A stretch of DNA of 64,000 nt from Megachile rotundata (Eukaryota > Arthropoda > Insecta > Hymenoptera > Megachilidae), in contig NC_134988.1 of assembly GCF_050947335.1 (NCBI RefSeq), positions 6,448,001-6,512,000 on the forward strand, given 5' to 3'. Made by a program: the position numbers and the translations under genes. Under the pieces are notes generated by a model. It was not told the DNA's origin and did no database searches. It was given only the letters and a program-made list of their open reading frames with translations. Each line of letters begins with the position of its first letter. Within the stretch, counting starts at the first letter, position 1. Positions 42,531 to 55,029 of the stretch are shown piece by piece.

Positions 42531-44698
42531 TGTTTGTGATTGTCTACCCTTTGACCCATCCCTGATGAATCCCATCGTATTCGTGGCGTCTCAATCCAAC
42601 AGCCAAACTTGTCAAATTGTCTTCACCTCACACCTGTGTCATCCAATCTTGCAGGTTCAGTGTGTTCTTCACCTTGTCCGTGGTTTGTTCACCTGTCCTA
42701 CCAGTTACAACAGTGACGTGAGGCTTTTTACTTATATAAGTGTATAAAACAGATATTTATATATATATATGTCCAACTGTCTGGAACAAGTACCTATGAA
42801 TGCGAGATGTGATACAAGTTGTTTTTGCTAAAGGGATCATGGTGAGAGGTTAATTAAACTTTTAGTAACATTACTGACAAAGTTGTTATCATTGATTTCT
42901 TTCTTTCTTGTATGCCTCTTTCTTGTACATTTCTTTTGTACATCCAACTAAAAACAATTACATCCTCCCTTTCACTTCACACATGTTACCTTCGCAACAA
43001 TTAACTCATTAAGGTTTTATTATTTGTTCTGTCTTTTGTATGAAGAATAACTTGATTATACGTACTATTGATTCATCAGATCATTACATCAATGAATATT
43101 GACTTCTAATCTTGTCTTATTCATGTATCCATCATTAAAATTTGATTCCTCTGTTATTCTGGAAAAATTATAAATAAAATGAAACAAAAGACACTGGATG
43201 TAGTATAGAAATAAATGGTAATTGAGGAGAGATGAAGTTCTAACTTTTATACGGTCCACAGCAAAAAAGAAATTCTAATTGTTAACAATTCCTAACAATA
43301 GACTGTTTTATAAACTTTATTGATGAGAAATAAATTTTACATGAAGTTGGTATCTTTTTGTACATCATTTATTACGGAACAATGTTTCTCAGGTTTTGGA
43401 TTTTACAGTTTCATTAGAAATATTTACAATGTTTCTCGGCAATCTTCTGTTTTGTTTATAAAAGAAATTACGAAACAATGTGAGATATGAACATTTGATC
43501 GTTACACGATCGAACCTTCAAATCCGTTTGTACATTATTTTACAGTAGCAGAATATTCATACACGGTTTTCTTTTATACAAATTTTGCTGTCACATAGCG
43601 ACAGTACACCCTAATGTTTTATAAAGCTTTGCTATTAGAATAAGTTCAACGCACCTAAAATAACGATGAGCTGCTGCAGTATTATTTTCGAACATATTTT
43701 ACTGTTTAAAATCGTTTTTCTGGAATGGAACTAAATATAAGGTATGTAAGGTACCACTTTCTTCTACATGTAAGAAAAATTTACCTCGGCGAAGATTATT
43801 TTAAACAAAATATTTCTCTATATAAGCTTATCTGATTACAGTAATCAAATTAATTCTTAGAGATTATTTTATTAATTGCGGTGAGCATGAAGATCAGTAA
43901 ATTCTTATTATTAATGTGTTCAGACCAGTGAACCCCAAACTTAATTCGACTAGCTTTAATAAGGAAGTGGAATGATAAAAGAAATGGTAAATACACTAAA
44001 CTCCTATCATTCTCGAATCAATTTAAGATATTTTTACATGTATAATACATTAAAATATTCCAACACAAATTATCCGAATTAAACTTTGTTTTCATGACTC
44101 TGAAGTTTCATCTATATAAATATCAAAGTACAAATCAAAGTATTCTTAATGTTTCTCCTGCTACTGTTAATACTGCTTTTTCTCTATCTTATTTTAAATT
44201 TCAGCTAATTCGGATAATCGCGATTCGTATTCACACATGAATTTAAAAATGCGCATTTAAATTAGAACACATTTATAGTCAATATCACATAGTCGTTTGA
44301 GAAACTTATTTCTTTTTATAAACATTTTCATACGTATAGTAAAAAAAAGGTTTCTTTGGAAGAGTTATTATTAAACATTACATAAATCGAATTTATGAAG
44401 GTGCAAAAGGAATAGCACTTCGTAAGTCGTCATATTATTCTGATCGTATAAAATCAGTTATTTATACATGTTTTAACATAGTGCAACATTAACGTTGCAT
44501 TTGATTAAAATTTTAACCACGAATTGGATTGAAATTGAATATTTCTAACAAAATTCATTGTTATAAATAACAAATATAATAGCAACTGCTGTATAAAAAA
44601 ACTACAAACAGATTGTTTGTTTACATAAATAAGTTATCAATTGTATGGAAACACAATGGTGATGTAAAGTGCAATTCAAATACCCTATGTAATGTTAC
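42531..44698. other. AT-rich spacer between convergent genes
   Basis: No coding similarity was seen. The right part should contain the RNF121 3' UTR; possible minus-strand AATAAA signals lie at 43867-43872 and 43316-43321, both too distant to assign with confidence. Confidence 0.5.
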
Positions 44699-44819
44699 TT
44701 ACTCGAGGCCTAGGCCCCAATTGATACCTTGAACAAGAAACAAAATTAATGGTTGCCAAGCGATTGACCACCTAATCCAGTCTAATAGCTGACCATACAA
44801 GACATGAGGTCGTTCCCAT
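44699..44819 (-). CDS. RNF121: RNF121 last exon
   Basis: Acceptor TATAAAG, stop TAA at 44701-44699. Encodes WERPHVLYGQLLDWIRW, AWQPLILFLVQGINWGLGLE, the conserved C terminus of the family. Confidence 0.92.
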
Positions 44820-47003
44820 CTTTATATATTATTAAGGTAATACTATTAAGGTTGGTTAATAGAATAAAAGTAATATATTAAAATATGATTTGAACAAAAG
44901 GATACGGATTGCAAAACATTTTCTTGAGATCAACTTTTTCTTTGCAATATGGACATGTTTGTTTTTTTCCGACTATGCACCATCCTCTAATACAAAATTC
45001 GTGAAACACATGTTCACAACTAAGCTTATATGTGTCTTCAAGAACGCCAGGTTCATTCTCTGACACTAACAGTCTATTTCCACATACAGCACACACACCA
45101 GGTTCTAAAGTCCTTGTTGGCATATGTCCTGGTACATAATACTGTAAATTATTTAATATGTTTCGCTATTTATTATGTACAAGTATTAAAAGTTTGTAAT
45201 TTTGGTTGCTCCTGTACATACCCCAACATGCGAAGCCATCTTATCTGCGCATATTTCTGCTACATCTCTTCCTAACACTCCAAAATAAAGACCATAAAAT
45301 AGCAAGAGCATACCACAATCTATCCATACTTGAGGTTTCACTTCAAATACAAGATTTAAACCAAAAAATGTAGCTAATAATATAATATAACTTATAATAC
45401 CCAACACATAACTTAGTTTATAAATAAAAAGAAACCATTTGTACACCAATCTATAAGGAAATGAATTTTTTGAATCATTAAATTTATAACAATACATAAA
45501 TTTTGTAAAAGATGTATACAATATTATATATATTAATAAAGACAAACATACCTGGGTGTTGTACCTGCTATAGGCTTTTGAACAGCCTTTCGTACTACTA
45601 ATCCTGTTATACAAGATGTTACTAACCAAAGGAATATAAACCTCCACCAGTGATTTTTTAAACTTAATCCAAATGGAATAATCCACATAGCAACTAAGGT
45701 AATGAGCTGAAAGACATATTTTAATGTAGATTAATATAGATCAGCTACATCAGTAATGGTAACTGTGTCTCCAAGGGGTACATGAAAGGTCTATAAATAT
45801 TATATTCATCTGACTGTCAGGACTGGGAAGATAATTCCTACACCTCCTCAGACTTTTTATAGAACTCTTCCAAACTTCTCTCAAATTTTTCTCACATTTT
45901 CCCATAAATTTTCCCAAGACATGTACACTTTGGTAAACCCTTGATTTGCCCATTATATATATTTGTCTCCGTTTACCTGATACGATTTGTAATGTATTTT
46001 TTTCCATTCAACTATTATAACTTGTACTACTAGTACAGTTACTAATAAAACCAGTAACATTTTGGCATGCATCGATTCGTGTCCATGGTGTTGCTTCTCG
46101 TATATGCTGCAAATAATTTAATATAATATATCAAGTTACTTATATAAAGTTATACACGATTCTCTCACTATACAAAGTAAATGCTGTCCTAAATGCTCTT
46201 TCATTTTCTCTTTATATATATACATATGTGCAACTCTTTCTGTTATGACAATATTGATCCTACCTTATCAATAAAAAAGGATCAATCAACACGTTATATG
46301 TGTCTCTGCAATGCTTATTTAGTATGACACTGTTATTATTTGCATAGTAAAAGAATCATTTTATAATATTCAAGTAGTACTTTATAACTTACTTCCATTT
46401 TTCTTCCACAGTCAATTTTTCCTCGCTCTAGAACATAAAAAGACCAGATTCAATACATTATTTTGCTTTACAAAGTATGAGTACTGTAAATATTAGAAGT
46501 ATAGATGCTTATATTTCGTTTCTGCAGCTGGCAGTAACTATAAACTTGCAGTATATTAACTGAGGTATTAAGACATGCTTTTTTTAAAATGATTATTATC
46601 CTTGGAGGTTATATTTGCATAAGCATGGTTTACATGTGCATTAATCCTGCGAATATTATCAATGTGATTGCATTTTAAACAATGTTGTACCTTATTTTGA
46701 AGTACGTGCGAATGCATACTTAAAAATGTACTAAATGTCCTGTTATAAACTAGATTTTAATAAATTGACATTATACAGCACTTCTTCAGAGGGCAAAGTA
46801 CTGTTCACATTCATGTAGCTCATACGTAAGAATAATTACATTTTAAAATAAAATATTTTCATAATTACAAATTTAAGATCGTACAGATATTTCTTCGTAA
46901 CATATTATTCAAATATCTTTAATCTGAACATATAAAATACTATTATACATTTTTCATGTTCAAATGTGTGTTTAATTTTTCGCGGTTGTTTGTATTTCGC
47001 CAT
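44699..47003 (-). CDS. RNF121: RNF121-type membrane RING-H2 E3 ubiquitin ligase, seven exons
   Basis: Minus-strand exons 47003-46941 (tentative), 46427-46393, 46106-45977, 45706-45552, 45450-45222, 45141-44906, 44819-44699. All have GT..AG introns and continuous phase, giving 322 residues, close to the roughly 327 of human RNF121. Hydrophobic helices lie near residues 49-65, 77-92, 96-118, 131-160 and 170-188. The RING-H2 ligands are C221, C224, C246, H248, H251, C254, C267 and C270, with the family block FHEFCIRGWCIVGKKQTCPYC. RNF121 is an ER/Golgi ubiquitin ligase linked to membrane-protein quality control. The first exon is chosen only because it has a good ATG context and the right phase. 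The gene converges on the teneurin 3' end. Confidence 0.9.
44906..45141 (-). CDS. RNF121: RNF121 exon 6: RING-H2 domain
   Basis: Acceptor TTTACAG, donor GTATCC at 44905-44900. Encodes GHMPTRTLEPGVCAVCG, CEHVFHEFCIRGWCIVGKK, TCPYCKEKVDLKKMFCNP. The open frame reading on to FVQIIF is intron read-through; splicing to 44819 restores PWERPHV. Confidence 0.95.
45222..45450 (-). CDS. RNF121: RNF121 exon 5: membrane helices
   Basis: Acceptor CCTTATAG, donor GTATGT, phase 2 to 0. Encodes RLVYKWFLFIYKLSYVLG, FGLNLVFEVKP, LLLFYGLYFGVLGRDVAEIC and ADKMASHVG, strongly matching the family. Confidence 0.93.
45552..45706 (-). CDS. RNF121: RNF121 exon 4: membrane helices
   Basis: Acceptor CTTTCAG, donor GTATGT. 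Encodes LITLVAMWIIPFGL, HWWRFIFLWLVTS and VRKAVQKPIAGTTP, colinear with the human MVTLFQMWVVP...HWWRF...TTPR segment. Confidence 0.9.
45977..46106 (-). CDS. RNF121: RNF121 exon 3: His-rich loop and first membrane helix
   Basis: Acceptor TTTGCAG, donor GTAAAC. Encodes KQHHGHESMHAKM, then LLVLLVTVLVVQVIIVEW and KKIHYKSYQ, aligning with the human GHEAMHAEM block and its following helix. Confidence 0.88.
46393..46427 (-). CDS. RNF121: RNF121 small exon 2
   Basis: 35 nt between acceptor TTCTAG and donor GTAAGT, encoding SEEKLTVEEKW, which matches the conserved S-x-EE-x-W stretch before the first membrane helix. It leaves in phase 2. Confidence 0.75.
46941..47003 (-). CDS. RNF121: RNF121 tentative first coding exon
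   Basis: ATG in the context CAACATGGCG opens 21 codons to a GTATTT donor in phase 0, exactly what the next exon needs. There is no clear similarity to the human N terminus, which is poorly conserved in this family. Another upstream or intronic start is possible. Confidence 0.4.
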
Positions 47004-47199
47004 GTTGATGACGTTCTCCTTATTCGATTCAATATTGAATCTACAATAATTTCAGTATTAAAACGTGATAATATTCATGCTGATCATTACACAAATATTA
47101 ACGGAACCATAATTTCATCAATTTCTTGAAAATGTATCAACAACAGTCGGTGAATTTATTAATTTTTTTGAAAACATATACTTTGTAACAGATATTCAG

Positions 47200-47620
47200 T
47201 TTAAATTTTGCGCATAATACTGATTGGTCTTACATTTTTCGTTCAAGTGTGAACGAGTCTGTCGACTCACCAATGAACGACGTTCGTTTGCGTTCGTGTT
47301 CCTTCGTGTGTCGACGACGAATTAACCACGCCCATCGCTGCTGATCAGAGAGGGAAGCTGGTAATTCATTCTGCGAAGCAGCAATATGAGCGTTTGTACC
47401 GTTTCTTGAGAAAACGCGCGACGTGACGAGATTCTATAGCCGTAAAATCGCGCGTCGAAAGTGTCATCTGATCGCGCGCCGTTTACGGATTCAGTGAGTG
47501 ATACAGTGTCGTGATTGGTTTCGTTTCGTACACGTGGATACGATTTTTGGTTAGTTTCGGAGCTTCGAAAGGATATATACCGCTCGTCGGTTCATTTGCC
47601 TCGAGGAATTGCTTTCGGTG
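47200..47620. promoter_or_regulatory. Possible bidirectional promoter and untranslated first exon of a rightward gene
   Basis: A CpG- and GC-richer stretch in AT-rich DNA lies just beyond the 5' side of RNF121. On the plus strand a consensus donor (TTTCG then GTGAGTAC) occurs at 47618. It may end a noncoding first exon of a gene running to the right; no coding exon for it was found downstream. Confidence 0.3.
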
Positions 47621-47789
47621 AGTACAGAACAGACCGTATGAAAGTGCGCGTGTTCCGCGAACATCTTTTTCCTGCCTGTCAAATTGTCGCGAGTTTTGCC
47701 GACAGATTGTACACTCCAGTGCAATGTAGACTTCTTTTGGAGAACGACTAATATAGGGGAAATACTCCCACCACTTGTCTTTAATTTTG

Positions 47790-48100
47790 AGGGATCAAAT
47801 ATGCAAATTTAAAAATTTGAAAATTTTCGAATTTTTACATTCTGAGGTTTCACATTTCTAAATTACTGAATGTTCAATTTTGCAAATTTTCAAATCTGTG
47901 AATCTCAACTTTTAAATATTAAATATCCTTGATTTCTTCGAATTATTAATTTCAGAAGTATTAAATCCCTAAGTTTGCAAATTCCTAAATTCTGCATTCT
48001 CAAAATCCTTAACTTCTCAAATTTATAAATCTCTAAAGACACAAATTTCTGTAGTTATAAATTTTGAAGGTTTTACATTTGAAAATTTACCCCCAAAAAA
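47790..48100. repeat. Low-complexity AAATTTCTAAATC tract
   Basis: Degenerate AAATTT/CAAATT words, followed at 48137 by the motif CATTTTCCCTAGAGAAGCC that also borders the tract at 0.8-1.4 kb. Confidence 0.7.
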
Positions 48101-48159
48101 CCAACAAATGGTGGGGCCATTACCCCCATACGTCGCCATTTTCCCTAGAGAAGCCTACC

Positions 48160-51100
48160 ATGCTCGTCGGTGTACGACAGCTACGAACGTACTCACATGT
48201 CGCGTTTGTTTAATGCGATTAAATCGTGTATAAATGTCACCTAATCAATTTCGTAAAATCTTTACTTCGTTCACGATGCACGAAGTAAACTATGGTTAGT
48301 GGTATTTGTAATTAAAATTACATCAGGTTACGTATTACTCATCTCTACAACCATCGAAGGAAACCTGTATTCTGCGTTTGTAATTTAATCCTGCAGTTTA
48401 CGCACAGTAGGTACTGAAATTCTTTAAGCTATCTCCTCTTAACAGGTAGTCCGCATTGAAAAATTGTTATCGATATACGATGCTTTGGCAGAGAGTCGAA
48501 TTAGGTCGATAGGTTTTACCTTCGATTTCCACCTGACCGCTGGATCGAATATCGAATCGTAAATCGCGTTTATCTGTAACTCCGTATCGAGAATGTTTCA
48601 GTGGAAAGTGTACGAAGGCGATCTAGCTTGTCATTTATGTTGTTCTGACTTGATCGAATCATTGACCTTAATCTGTATTGATTTAATTAACTTCTTTTTC
48701 AACGTGCAATAATTCGTGTAATTCAATCTATTAAGCAGTGTCAAGAGATAGCCTTAATGTACATTGAAAGAATGAAATTGTTTGGAGTGGTGTCTGTTTT
48801 AATTCAAGAGCTTCGAATGATTCGCGAACGTAAATCACACGGGTTTATGGCTCACACTGAATAAAGTCAGGGAACTCGAAAAGAGCAAAATCCTCGCACA
48901 GCGCAACCGTTTGGATGTTGTATAAATTGGCGGCTACCCAAGTTTCCGTACTCTCACCACGTCTTGACTGTACGCTATCACATTCCTTGTTAGTGTACGT
49001 ACGTACGTGCTGTCTTTCCGCATGATTTTCTGCGAGAACCACTTTTACCGACTGGTACGTAAGTGCCTGGGCGTTTCATGTAAACAGATACAAATAGTTT
49101 TAGGTTAACAAGGGGAACGTACGACCATGAACTCATCCATTTGTCATAAAGCCTAATTGTAAAAAATATTATTATTAACAATTTTATAATATTATAAACC
49201 ACAGCTTTTAATTTATTTTAATGGACATTTAAATTAATGTTATAGTCCGACATAGCGCAATGACAGGTCAGTTTTTAAATACAAAGTCTATGAAGTTAGG
49301 TCCTTGTATTTATATAATGTTTTTTGTCACGAAGTGCATATTTTATTTAAATTTTAATTACAGATTATTTACGATTTCAGACAATTTACCTCCTTACGTA
49401 ATGAGCAAATCAATTAGTATTCCTAACCTATGCGTCCGTAACCGAGGTCAGCGATTAACAGTACTGTTAAACATAACCTGTATGTAAATTTTTAAACATT
49501 AACACGCGCATGAAAAATGATGAAGTGTGTATTTCGTTTCGCTTCGACGGAGAAATCATTAACGTGACCGCAACGTTGTTCCATTTCTTCATTGATCGAC
49601 TTAACTCGACGAATAATGGATGTATTTTTGTAATCGCATGATACCACAAAAGGTACATTATAATTCGTGTAAGAAGCGGAAGGTCATGGTCAGCGTCACC
49701 AGACGCAGAATTTAATCACTATAGTATACCTGATACCTGTACTATTTTCTCAGTACAAAATTATTTTCCTTTTCTGAAACCTGGCGTTGTTTGCATTTAA
49801 TTTTGTTTAAGGTTTTGAAAAAATATGAGGACTTATGAAAGACTGTGTTACAGTATGCTATAGTATATGTAGCTTTTGAGAAGTCTCTAAAGTATGAAAT
49901 TGGTAATATAAGTACACTAACACAAATTAAATTTCTTTTAAATAATGTTCTTGATATAAGTGTGTAGCTTTATATTACCAAATTTATTTTAATTTTTATG
50001 AATAGTAATAAAAAATTGTAGCTTTGTGTCTTATGGTTTTAAGAATGTAATTCAAGAAAATATTTATACTCTTCAAAAGATACTTCAAAAGTATCATGTT
50101 ACTTTTAACATATCTTATGTTTTTAAGAGGACTCTCAAAGACATACAACATTATCAAATGATTAAACGATTACCATTACTTTTTAAATAAAAACTTGAGT
50201 AATTAAATCAGATTACACTTGTAAGAGGTTAATCTGAATGAAACAATTGTACTACTTATAACTGTAATTCTATTGCACCAAAGTCCGCGTCATGCTATAG
50301 CGTGGTTGTAAAACTCTTCAGCAATGAAAACCTGAAACAGTATAAAGGAAAATCAAAATCGTCAAGATGATATGAAGGAAAGTTTAAAATGCAATCCTGG
50401 GAAATTTCTATTTTATTATGTACTTGACAAGAGTTTAATTTACGACCTCGCTATATCGTCATAAAGATTATAGGTCATCGATGCTTCTGTCTATTAGAAA
50501 TTTGAAAGCGATATGTATCTCTCGTATGAAAGTGAATATCATGTATACATTGAGACTATCCTTGCGGTTTACCTCGTGCAAATGAGTCATACATTATAGT
50601 CATTTATTTACTATATCTACAAGAATCAGTTTAATTATCTCACCGAGAAAAAAATGATGCGTATAACATTTTTTCTTCCGAATCGATACTTTCTTACGAT
50701 GTATTTCTTTTTCAAATTAATGTTTAAAGAAGCATGAAAGAATGCAATAAGCTCTGCGCATTGGATTTTCACTTTTTATGGGTTTTATACGTAGCCGTGG
50801 AGAGAAGGTCGATTTCAACAGGTGGGCTTTCTAAGTTACACGAGAAGTAAATGAGATGGAACGCATCGAGGATAGATATCAATGATCGTCAATAAAATTT
50901 TATCCGTCGGTAGTTTCATCGAAGTGAGTACACTCCCTGGATGCTTCATTTTTAACTTTAAAAACAAAATTAGTGATTATAATCAGTGCGATAATTATAC
51001 TGGAATTAAATCTTTCCTCTTTTCTCACAGACACGTTGTTTCGTAAGCGAGGAAAGATCGTTGTCGATTGTGGAAAGTGAAAAGCGGAGTTACTATACTA

Positions 51101-51415
51101 TCAAATTTAATTTTGTCACACACAATGACAAAATTACATCGTGAAGCGGAAAATTAATATATTGCTTTATACTGTAATTGTCGGTGTACTATGGTAACCG
51201 AGTTTAGATGATGATTAAAATTAATTAAAAACTCTTGTTATATCGTCGTAAATAATGTAAAAATAGAAGCTTGGATGATAAAGCTGTACAGGCAGTTTCA
51301 AAATGGTTTCTAGCTTTTGAAGTCCAAAAGTTCTAAGATATAGGCAAGAGCAAATGAGCAAGGGAGCAATTTTCCTCAGGGAAAATGTGGAAATATTAGG
51401 GAGAGACCTGCCACT
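48160..51415. other. Unassigned AT-rich sequence with one inverted repeat
   Basis: No exon was recognised. Arms related to the 15.5-kb hairpin family occur at 50293-50312 and 50439-50458 in opposite orientation. Confidence 0.5.
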
Positions 51416-51990
51416 TATGATGACTTAAGAATTTAAGGATTTATGGGTATAGGAATACAGGAATTTAGTCTAGAAATTTGAGGATTCATGTATATAAAAA
51501 TATAGACATTTGGTGGTCTAGAGATTTATAAATATATGGATATAGTGATTTGGGGAGCTTAAGATTTGAGAATTTAGAGACTTAATGATCTAAAAAATTA
51601 GAAATATAAAAATTTGTAAATCTAGGGATATATAAGTCTAAAAATTTGGAGATGTAGGAATCTGAGGATGTGGGGATTTTGGAGTGGGAAAATTTAGATG
51701 TATAGGAATTTGAGGATATTGGGATTTTGGTATAGGGAAATTTAGATATATTGGAATCTGAGGGTGTGGGGAATTTCGACATGTAGGAATTTGAGGATGT
51801 AGGAATTTTGCTATAGGGAAATTTGGATATGTAGGAATTTGAGTTGTAGTAATTTTGGAATGAGGAAATTTACACATATAGGAATTTGAAGATGTTAAGA
51901 TTTTAGAATATGAAAATTTGAAACTATTAATAATTTTGGAATTCAGAGATTCAGTTATTTAAAAACTAGAAAATGTGAAAGTACGTAAAA
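51416..51990. repeat. Low-complexity GGAATTTGAGGATGT tract, imperfect ~48-bp period
   Basis: GGAATTTGAGGATGTNGGNATTTTG words alternate with GGGAAATTTAGATAT in an imperfect pattern of about 48 bp (three times 16). Minus-strand frames are artefacts. Confidence 0.75.
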
Positions 51991-54900
51991 TCAAAGATCT
52001 CTGAAGTTTACATCCCGGACCTACGTTACAGCCAAGTGTACCAAGTCCCTAGGTCAGCCTCCCCACTACAGTAGCGGGGAGAGCGTAACCTCCCCAAACG
52101 CCGGCAATATAACGAGACTCTACTGCATCGTCAAAATTCAAGCTTAATAATAGCTCTGCTAGACTTTTGTTTGTAAAGATTTCGATGCACCACGAATAGA
52201 AAGGCAAACAAGCGTGGGTCTGTGTCGGAAGTCACGCGTGAACTCGCGTCAATCAAATTGATTATTAATCTGTACCAAGAACCTGTTATTTCGTCGTGGA
52301 AACGGAAACGTGAAAGCGGAATTAACGCACGTAATGCGATTTGTTCGTGGTTGTCGATGATTATCTGGAACTACGTTTGGGACGGAACAAAGTGGAACGT
52401 GTCGAATCGTAGAAACGTTTAATTTTCTAAATTCTACGTGATATTATTAAAAGTGGTTCTTCTGCATCCTACGGAACGGCGAGGTTTTTAATTAACGTTG
52501 AAAATCGACGATGTGGCAAACGACACTTGATCGTGCTTAAAAGTTCAGCTTGAAAATTTCTTGCTTCATCAGCGACATCGCGTGCATCATTTAATATTGA
52601 TGAGAATGTTTAAGATGCTGCCTTAGCCATTTTGCTTCCGTGTTTTAATTTTTATTAGCCATTGTTTCCCTTTCTTTCAATTTCTGATTTCGTCAGCGTA
52701 GGTTTGTATATACGTGTGCGTAATCGTTAAAAAAATGGCGAAATCGATTATTTTTAAAATATTATTCCAAAGATTTTTATTTCATTTATTCAGAAACTAA
52801 AATGTTTCAAACCAATTTAAAACGATCATAGCCTGAAGCTATAACTTCCAATGAAATACATTACAGATTTTCCGTTATTTCTTCCATTAACTATTTACTA
52901 ACTCACTGTACGCATATAACGAAACGTTTTGCAGGATATGTCAGCCCGCGAAGAATTATCCATCTGATAAGAACGGTTCTGCGTAATGCGCTTTTTACAG
53001 GCAACACAGAACCGAAGTACGAAATGTAAGGAAAGGAGAAACTAATTAAAAGTTGCGTGCATCAGTGATTCTTTTCTGAGAATCAGCTTTGTAAGCGTGT
53101 GATAGATATCTGAATTCTTATAATCTAATCAGGGAACAAAAAAAAGTCATTGGTATCGTTAATCGTTGCAGTTGTAACATTATCAGTACTTCAAGATTTT
53201 GTAACTTTTTGCGATTAGTTAAGAAAATTTTTATTTATTTTTTATTGAACATGTGAATCATAATTTTGCACCGTGTTACTTTATATTTATTACAATACAG
53301 TGTTAAAATTGTTGGCGATATTTATGGAAACGCCAGAAAAATCCGCCATATTGGTTTCAGTTGATACCGGCGGCAAAATTCAAATGTGTTTGTATGTAGA
53401 ATTGTTTTAAGAAAATATTTTTATCGATCTAATATGAAATACTAAAATTTATTTAAGTTTGTGATTAAAAATAAATATTTTTAAATATTTCTTTTCTTCT
53501 AACAAGATTCTTCTGCTAAATATAAATTAAAATAATTATTATTTGTATTCAAGTGAATGAAAATAAATTTTGTATTTCATCAATAAATTAATAAGAATAT
53601 TTATTCCGTTATTTTATTCTGAAAATTCATCTTTTAAACAGTCTAATGAAAATAATTTATAGTGTGAACATCATAAATTTTAATTTTCGTTTATAGTTTT
53701 TATTATACGTTGCAGAAATATGTACACAAAGTAATAAGAGCAATAAAACATCATTTGCTTCTGTCAACAATATTTTTTCCAACATTTTTTCCACGAGATT
53801 GTATCTTCGCGTTTGATACATGTTCATTAAGAAACAATTAAGCGGTAGAGGGTTAAAACATTTCGCGTTACGCTTGTAATTAGTGATTGATGATTGGTTA
53901 ATGGTTTTACCGATATGGAAGCAATAATGTAATCTTGAAAATAGCCTAATCAGAGGACGATGATTTCATAGCGATCTTCTGCGTTAATTAGATAGATATT
54001 AATTCAATTTAGTCTTCCATATTCGATCTTCACGGATATACGCGCTGTTAAGTTTCACCGTTGGTAACGTGTTTTTGTACGGACGGTGCGCGTAATTTTT
54101 TGTATAATTTGTCCATGGATCGAGTCCTCCGACATCTTCCTTACTATCGTGATACATCGTACACTTAGATTAAATACAAGTACGTTTAGTGATGGACAAA
54201 TAACGCCTCAGGAATGGGCAATGATGGATAGTCAATTTCTTAATTGAAACATTAACAAATTTTTTTAATTTCCGTACTGGAATTTACAACAAAACTTCTA
54301 AAAATTTTACAGAAAAAGTACTTCACGCATAAAAACTAACGTTCAAGAGGTGATCCCTAAATTTAATAATCAAACCCAGCAAATATCCGCAGGGGTAATA
54401 GCGATGCACTAAAGGACTATACCATTCTGAACGTTTACTGAATCAATTTCGAAGTACTTGACTGGCACGAACTGCAAATTAGCCATTATGCATGGTGACC
54501 CTCGGGAATTATACAGTGGATAACGACAAGTTTCCTAGGGAGGTGTAATTTTACACATCGATGCCGGCTTCGATACGCCGCTTCTTTTCAGAGAGAGCGC
54601 CAGATGGATTAAGAAAAGGAAGAATTGCGAGAGAAAATCGAAGAGCCACGGCACGCTGTTCCATTCAAATAACCTACTTTCGTACCACGGTATGCACGTA
54701 CCGTCTTTGGAATGACGTGTCATCGTTTCCACAGATTTATGGTTTCATTGCATCGATCTGATTGCCCCGACTTTAGCTACACCGACGCTCTTTTGCTCTA
54801 CGACTCTAATACAATCGTTTTCTATTGAAAAAGAAAACTGGAGATTGACAGGGCGCTATTGTACACAATAAACATGGCAGCGGCGCGGGTACTTCTTTAA

Positions 54901-55025
54901 TTAAATTGAGACTAACAATTTATCGACGAAGACTTTAAATGATTAAGTACCATTATTTATTTATTTACACTATTATTTTTATTTTTACTTATTCATTTAT
55001 TATTGCTTCTTACTAATAAATTTAA
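51991..55025. other. Unassigned AT-rich sequence, no gene recognised
   Basis: Could be an intron of a gene starting near 47.6 kb. Open frames 52222-52422 and 54535-54761 show no recognisable family. Confidence 0.45.
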
Positions 55026-55029
55026 TATT

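Noticed and set aside
45750..46007. 85-codon minus frame in RNF121
   Set aside because: Off-frame reading through exon 3 and its intron.
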